From assembly GCA_021396245.1 (NCBI GenBank), contig WNYE01000004.1:496001-560000 (forward strand): a DNA stretch of 64,000 nucleotides, read 5' to 3'. The notes under the pieces were generated by a model. The model did not search any database and was not told the origin of the DNA. It worked only from the letters and a program-made list of their open reading frames with translations. The position numbers and the translations under genes were made by a program. This document shows, one piece after another, positions 60,801 through 64,000 of the stretch. How positions within the stretch are numbered: the stretch's first letter is position 1; each line of letters opens with the position of its first letter. Source of the DNA: Sporothrix humicola. Lineage: Eukaryota > Ascomycota > Sordariomycetes > Ophiostomatales > Ophiostomataceae.

Positions 60801-61129
60801 CGACGCAGGCGGGCGTTGCTGGCGCTGACGCCATTGCTGTTCTCATTGCCGTTGCTGCCGGGGTTGCTCTCGGCCCCGTCTTCTGCGACATCGGCGGCGG
60901 CTGTGCTATCGTCGTCCCGGTAGCCGTCCTCGTCCGTGGCCCAGCTGCCAGCCTCGTCTGCGCCCTCAATGTCGCCCTCGACATCGCCGTCGATCATGGC
61001 GTCGTCTTCACCGTATGCAGCCGCGCCGCTGCCGTTTGCAGACCGCGGCAGCTTCGATGGTCTGCTCTCGTCGACATTGTAGGAGGTCTTGCGCTTTGGC
61101 CGCGAGGCAGCCGCCGTCGAACCGTTCAT
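57816..61129 (-). CDS. nma111: Nma111, HtrA-type serine protease with multiple PDZ-like domains
   Basis: Two exons, complement(57816..58030, 58087..61129); 1085 residues from the ATG at 61129, which has A at -3. Residues 1-110 are an acidic, Ser/Asn-rich leader with a basic nuclear-signal-like patch (RPKRKTS). The active HtrA domain follows with the catalytic triad His189 (ILTNRHVVG), Asp220 (VHDFGILKFDP) and Ser305 (GGSSGSPV). Two PDZ-like domains, a second degenerate protease-like half and further PDZ-like parts complete the tandem layout known for yeast Nma111, a nuclear pro-apoptotic protease that cleaves the IAP-like Bir1. The C-terminal exon ([27 protein letters not shown]) is highly conserved. 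The frame stays open another 114 codons upstream to an ATG at 61471, encoding an Arg/Ser/Thr-rich, presequence-like extension; see findings. Confidence 0.93.
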
Positions 61130-62915
61130 ATTGTCGGGAGTGGTGTCGGTTGCTGAGCGAGAAGACTCGAACTCAGCAGGGGAGGAAGAAGAGGAAGGAC
61201 TCGAAGAAGGAGGTGAGGATGTAGTGTCGGCAGTGGAGGATGCGAATCGAGCGGAGAATGGTAAGAGGGCCGCAGGAAGAGACCACAGGGGCTTCGTAGA
61301 GGTGATCGTCGGTGTATGGCGCTTCGTAAAAGAGGTCACAGAGCGGGTAGGGGTTGAGAAGAGTGCCGTCGACGTCGAATGGACAGAAGGGCGAACAGAA
61401 GGCGAAAAACAGGATGACTGAGCTAAGCTTCTGCAAGTGCTGCGCAAAGTCGCAATGCGCATATACCTCATCCAGCTGGAGGCAGGTTGGTAACAGGGGA
61501 GGGTAGAGGGGTGAAAGAGAGCGAAATGGAGAGCGAAAAAGGAAGAGTGTCGAAAAGGTGAAAAAAAGATGGATGGTAAGTTGAGATGATGATGTATGAA
61601 CAGGACTAGGGTGCCCTTTCAGATGGAGCACCTTTGTAAACCGGGCAAAGAAAACACAGGAACCGAAAGGTGAGGGTTAAAACAGCCGCACAGGTGACGA
61701 GCTGAATGAACAAGTGGAGTTATCTGCCTGTGAAGGAAGAGAGGCAGAGAGCGTGGGTGGAGGAGAAAAGAGAGGAAGTAAGATCTCAGGGAACGCCGAA
61801 AACGAGGCCAAAAAAGCAAGACAGACGCAGCCAATTGCAAGTGTATGGACGCTGGTCCAGCGACAAGGCGGGTGCGAACACGCCAAAAGTCAAGAAAGAG
61901 CCCATTTAGCGCGAGCAGCCAATCAGAATCGAGAACACTACCGCTCTCCAATTTTTTAGGCCATTGCCTTGCAGTAGAGAATTTTCTTCTGGGGGCAACA
62001 AGTTTTAGGCGCCTTATGTAATACAGGTCCCACTATTATTCTGTACCTGTTCCTGGTTGGCAGCCTGTCACTGGAACCGCGCTAGAACCAACGACATGCA
62101 AAGACACTAAGACGACTTGATACAACGGCACATCACGGCGGCTGTTCATTTCGGGCAGTAACTTCACTTGTACGTGTGGTAGGTGTAGTGATATTTCTCC
62201 TTTCAGCGGTCACAGATGCCGTTCTACAAGGCATGGACTCATGAACACAGGCCTCCAATTCGTCTACATCTAATGTTAGACAGAAAAGGGCTTTTTTTTT
62301 AAAAAAAAAAAATCATACGTCGCCTATTCGTACACACACAACAGAATATCAAAGCAAATATCACCAAGAGGCCCAAACAAATCATGAAACAATGTTGTAA
62401 TAAGCATCTGCTCAAAACTAAAGTCTAATGCGATCCACCAGTATTTACCTGTCCTTCATCCCTTCATTCGTTTGTGTGTGACATAGAAAAGTAAAGAAAA
62501 AATTGGATATTGATGGGGGTTGAACATGAAACATAAGAAGATGGGAAGACAAAAGGAGGACATGATGAAAGGGGGGCGCAGGGAAAGGCTGAGAGAATAC
62601 ACGAGAAGGAAAGGGATCAAAGAGCAGATACCAGCATGAGTCCTGTGCCCAACCTTCTCATTCTCCGAAATGCAACGGCCGTCCGGTCGAAACAAGAAAC
62701 AGATGACTTCAGTGCTTTTGTCTAGGGAAAACGCGGCCTCCAGTCACCGGTCGCATACATCTTCCTCCCTTGTTCCGTCTCAGCGTAGAAGGACAAAGGG
62801 TATTCATACAAACAGCTGCAAAAGAGCAGCCAGAAATAGGCCGTGGGAGAGACGCATCTTCATTTAGAAGACGATATAAGGGAAGGAAGCAACCTTCCGT
62901 CCATCTCCATTCCCT
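61130..62915. other. Intergenic region upstream of nma111, downstream of cul1
   Basis: The part 61130-61471 is the possible N-terminal extension of Nma111. The rest holds the nma111 promoter and the cul1 3' flank. A T9/A12 self-complementary run is at 62292-62312. The leader is C/T-rich on the sense strand and several frames are open through it. No other gene recognised. Confidence 0.55.
62292..62312. repeat. Self-complementary T9A12 run
   Basis: Nine T followed by twelve A, forming a potential hairpin or rigid A-tract. It lies about 600 bases past the cul1 stop codon on that gene's strand; too far to call it that gene's terminator with confidence. Confidence 0.7.
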
Positions 62916-64000
62916 TTAAGCAAGGTAGCCAAGCTCGTCGTCGTCCAGACGCTCGAGGTACTCCTTGTCAAGCAGAATCTCGATACACTTCTTGATGTCG
63001 CCGACCTTGGGGTGGAAACGGCCCTTGATCTGGGCAATGGTCTCGCTGACGAGCTGGGCGTGCTTCATACGCTTGCGGGCCTTCATAATACGGACAATAG
63101 CCGACTAGTACTGTTAGTATGTGCTGTTGAAAAGAGAGGCGAAAATAACATAAAAAAAAGGCGGAAATTGTGCGGGGATGTGCATACCTGAAGGAGGAGC
63201 TTGCGGTCTTCCTCGATAGTCTTATTTGTCTCGGCTTCCTCTTGCCGCTGCTCGGCCTTCATGCCGACATTGAGGTTGATGCGAATCTTCTTGTTCCGGA
63301 AGTCGTAGTTGAGCTTGAAGGTCTTACCAGGGCCGACCTTATCACCGCCCTCCACAAGCAGCACCTTTGCCTTGACGATGATAGCCAGGCTGGGGTCAAG
63401 GAACTCCGTGTTGAGCTGTGTCGCCGACTGAATCTCCTCGTATGTGTGCGTGTCCTTGTCGTTGAAGAGCAGCAGGATGGCCATCTGGTATGCCGAAACC
63501 TGGAAAGTGTAGGGCGTCTTGGAGCTCTTGCAGTAGCTCGTCTTCAGCTCACCCTTGCACAGCTGCCACAGCCACGTCAATTTCCGGCCCTCATGCTTAT
63601 TTTTGTAGAAACGTGTGAACTTGTCGCAGTCGGCCTGGATTTCAGTAGGCGGCGCAAATGTCGTGGTAGGGGCCATCAATGGCCAGAAACCAGTACCCAG
63701 AATGGAGTATTGACCATCGAGCGAGCTGCCATCCAGGCCCTCAACGTGTCCCTTGAAGCCCGCATTAAGATCCTTGGAAATTTGCATGTCCTGGAACATT
63801 CGCTGCAACTTGTTGGTGTACTCGAAACCGCATGCCTCCTTGAGCTTGGAAATCATGCTCGTCTCGGCATCGTCCGATGAGGTGCTCGTGTGCACCAGGC
63901 GGCGAGCCAACATGCGGGCGTAGAACTTCTGGAACACGTCCTTGTCCTCGATGTACTTAAACACAGTCATGATCTGCACAAGGCTCTGCTCCAGCTCGGC
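62916..64000 (-). CDS. cul1: Cullin-1 (SCF ubiquitin ligase scaffold), C-terminal part
   Basis: Two exons visible, complement(62916..63104, 63188..64000), about 333 residues; the gene continues past the right edge. The sequence begins in the cullin homology domain (YIEDKDVFQKFYARMLARRLVH), continues with LKEACGFEYTNKLQRMFQD, the TGFWPL motif and the four-helix/alpha-beta region that holds the RING protein Rbx1, and ends with the winged-helix neddylation domain. The NEDD8 acceptor lysine is in IVRIMKARKRMKH (codon 63081-63083). The C-terminus IEILLDKEYLERLDDDELGYLA is typical of Cul1/Cdc53 rather than Cul3 or Cul4. The 83-bp intron lies directly before the neddylation exon. SCF complexes target phosphorylated cell-cycle and development proteins for degradation. 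Confidence 0.95.

Noticed and set aside
1..64000. tRNA and 5S rRNA genes
   Set aside because: I looked for T-arm words such as GGTTCGA on both strands. The nearest case, near 20025 on the - strand, has no matching acceptor stem. No 5S-like block was seen. A covariance search would be decisive.
1..64000. Transposons, RIP-mutated relics, CRISPR arrays
   Set aside because: No terminal repeats, transposase or reverse-transcriptase motifs, or regularly spaced repeats were recognised. AT-rich spans such as 57400-57800 and 14700-15300 sit at gene 3' ends and look like ordinary terminators.

Overview
This is a protein-coding stretch of a filamentous ascomycete nuclear genome (Pezizomycotina, most likely Sordariomycetes). 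The evidence is many short spliceosomal introns, mostly 53-83 bp, with GTRNGN donors, a CTAAC branch site close to the acceptor, and YAG acceptors. Proteins are rich in Ala/Gln/Ser low-complexity runs, and several orthologues occur only in filamentous ascomycetes (a FarA/CTF1-type zinc-cluster regulator, a GNA-3 class G-alpha). Long intergenic spacing and the Ala/Gln tracts would fit Ophiostomatales/Sporothrix-like fungi, but that placement is a guess. I see no transposon, prophage, CRISPR array, tRNA or rRNA.

Layout. From the left edge: a truncated + strand gene for a coiled-coil, Ala-rich C-terminus, probably of a GATA regulator (ends 968). A convergent four-pass membrane protein of the SRF1 type follows (2057-3645, -), then a divergent mitochondrial K+/H+ exchange-related protein (5657-6799, +). 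After about 3.8 kb of non-coding DNA comes a six-exon FarA/CTF1-like Zn2Cys6 activator of fatty-acid genes (10576-14689, +). From 15 kb onward every gene is on the - strand: AVL9 (15407-18437), HOG1 MAP kinase (21117-22669), glycogen phosphorylase (27978-30969), group III G-alpha GNA-3 (34546-35887), a large J-domain protein (44902-48790), INCENP/Sli15 (51780-56768), the HtrA-type protease Nma111 (57816-61129, possibly starting at 61471) and the 3' part of cullin-1 (62916 to the right edge).

The genes form no metabolic cluster. Several share a signalling and stress theme: a MAP kinase of the osmotic-stress pathway, a G-alpha usually tied to cAMP and nutrient sensing, and glycogen phosphorylase, whose yeast orthologue is controlled by the HOG pathway and cAMP-dependent signalling. 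Others are housekeeping: SCF ubiquitin ligase scaffold, chromosomal passenger subunit, late secretory protein.

The most interesting observations are: (1) an in-frame, presequence-like N-terminal extension of Nma111 behind weak-context ATGs, with a strong-context ATG downstream; (2) a Zn2Cys6 motif split by introns of 442 and 233 bp around an 18-nt microexon; (3) very long upstream regions, notably 9 kb before gna-3 with a strongly purine-asymmetric tract and a possible leader intron; (4) small recurring intergenic words (TACGTCGTA, TACGGAGTA). I did not find an undescribed multi-gene system. Exon boundaries below were read by hand from splice signals and frame continuity.
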